Source: an uncultured Agathobacter sp. (lineage in GTDB: Bacteria; Bacillota; Clostridia; Lachnospirales; Lachnospiraceae). From it: 6,267 nt of DNA. Location of the stretch: contig CAJUND010000056.1 of NCBI GenBank assembly GCA_910587655.1, positions 1 to 6,267 of the forward strand, given 5' to 3'. Shown in pieces: positions 6,086 through 6,267 of this stretch. A program made the position numbers and the translations under genes. Every line of letters begins with the position of its first letter. The stretch's first letter is position 1. A model generated the notes under the pieces. It was not told the DNA's origin and did not search any database. It worked only from the letters and a program-made list of their open reading frames with translations.

Positions 6086-6100
6086 CTGCTCATGCGCTGC

Positions 6101-6267
6101 TTACTCCTGCGCCATCATCTGGCGGACTTCCTCGCGGAGCATACGCTTGATTTTGTCCTCCATCGTTTCAGTGCTGGTTTCGCTGAAATGCGCCCACACA
6201 AGGTAGGTGGTTTTGCCGATTTTCTTCACCATTGAGGGCGGGGTGTCCGGCTTGGGCCGGGGGAAGG
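6101..6267 (-). CDS. TnpW-family transposon-encoded protein (5' end beyond window)
   Basis: 54 codons are visible plus a TAA stop at 6101; the start lies off the right edge. The visible part reads PKPDTPPSMVKKIGKTTYLV, then AHFSETSTETMEDKIKRMLREE, ending MMAQE. A beta-strand pair with KIGKTTY followed by HFSETSxETMxDKIxR is the signature of TnpW-like proteins, small proteins of unknown function named from Tn4451. They are often carried by elements mobilised by TnpX/TndX serine recombinases. GC content is clearly higher than in the virD4 and intron region, consistent with a different origin. It belongs to the element abutting virD4 rather than to the virD4 transcription unit, from which a terminator separates it. 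Confidence 0.82.
   Translation of the reverse strand, partial: FPRPKPDTPPSMVKKIGKTTYLVWAHFSETSTETMEDKIKRMLREEVRQMMAQE

Overview
The window looks like part of an integrative conjugative element (ICE) from a gut-type Firmicute, most likely a clostridium of the Lachnospiraceae kind. The basis is the set of protein families on the minus strand (Rpn-type nuclease, YodL-domain protein, TTRAP-type small protein, clostridial VirD4-like coupling protein, TnpW-type protein) and strong Shine-Dalgarno sites. The taxon is an inference from family content; there is no rRNA or housekeeping marker. Every gene I can support lies on the minus strand, so transcription runs from high to low coordinates.

Layout in transcriptional order. 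(1) 6101-6267: 3' end of a TnpW-family gene in GC-rich DNA, followed by a hairpin terminator (about 6056-6085) and a short AT-rich stretch. (2) 5573-6007: the middle of a VirD4/TraG-like type IV coupling protein gene with no start; an in-frame stop at 6008-6010 cuts it off from anything upstream. This looks like the end of one mobile element abutting or inserted in virD4. (3) 3024-5572: a complete 2549-bp group IIA-like intron in the same orientation. It starts GTGCGCCC, carries a 610-aa LtrA-type reverse transcriptase/maturase/HNH endonuclease, has a 34-nt domain V and a domain VI with a candidate branch-point A, and ends in AT. Exact splicing would join Cys and Asp codons in phase 0 and restore the VirD4 motif ...ILGNC-DTMLFLGGKE.... 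EBS1 plus delta can pair with 8 contiguous bases across the joined exons. (4) 2595-3023: 3' exon of virD4. (5) 2379-2594: no gene, but three near-identical 21-bp palindromes. (6) 1086-2378: three overlapping genes (small basic protein, TTRAP-like protein, YodL-domain protein), closed by a strong terminator at 1036-1078. (7) 1-934: an Rpn-family PD-(D/E)XK nuclease, cut by the window edge, with its own well-formed promoter (TTGAAC, 17-bp spacer, TATAAT).

The most interesting feature is that one coupling-protein gene carries two different interruptions: a group II intron that RNA splicing could remove, and a 5' truncation at what looks like the end of a TnpX/TndX-type element. The T4CP is needed for conjugation, so this ICE is either disabled or in a state that depends on excision and splicing. 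The palindrome triplet has no explanation from the genes and is the best candidate for an undescribed regulatory or structural element.
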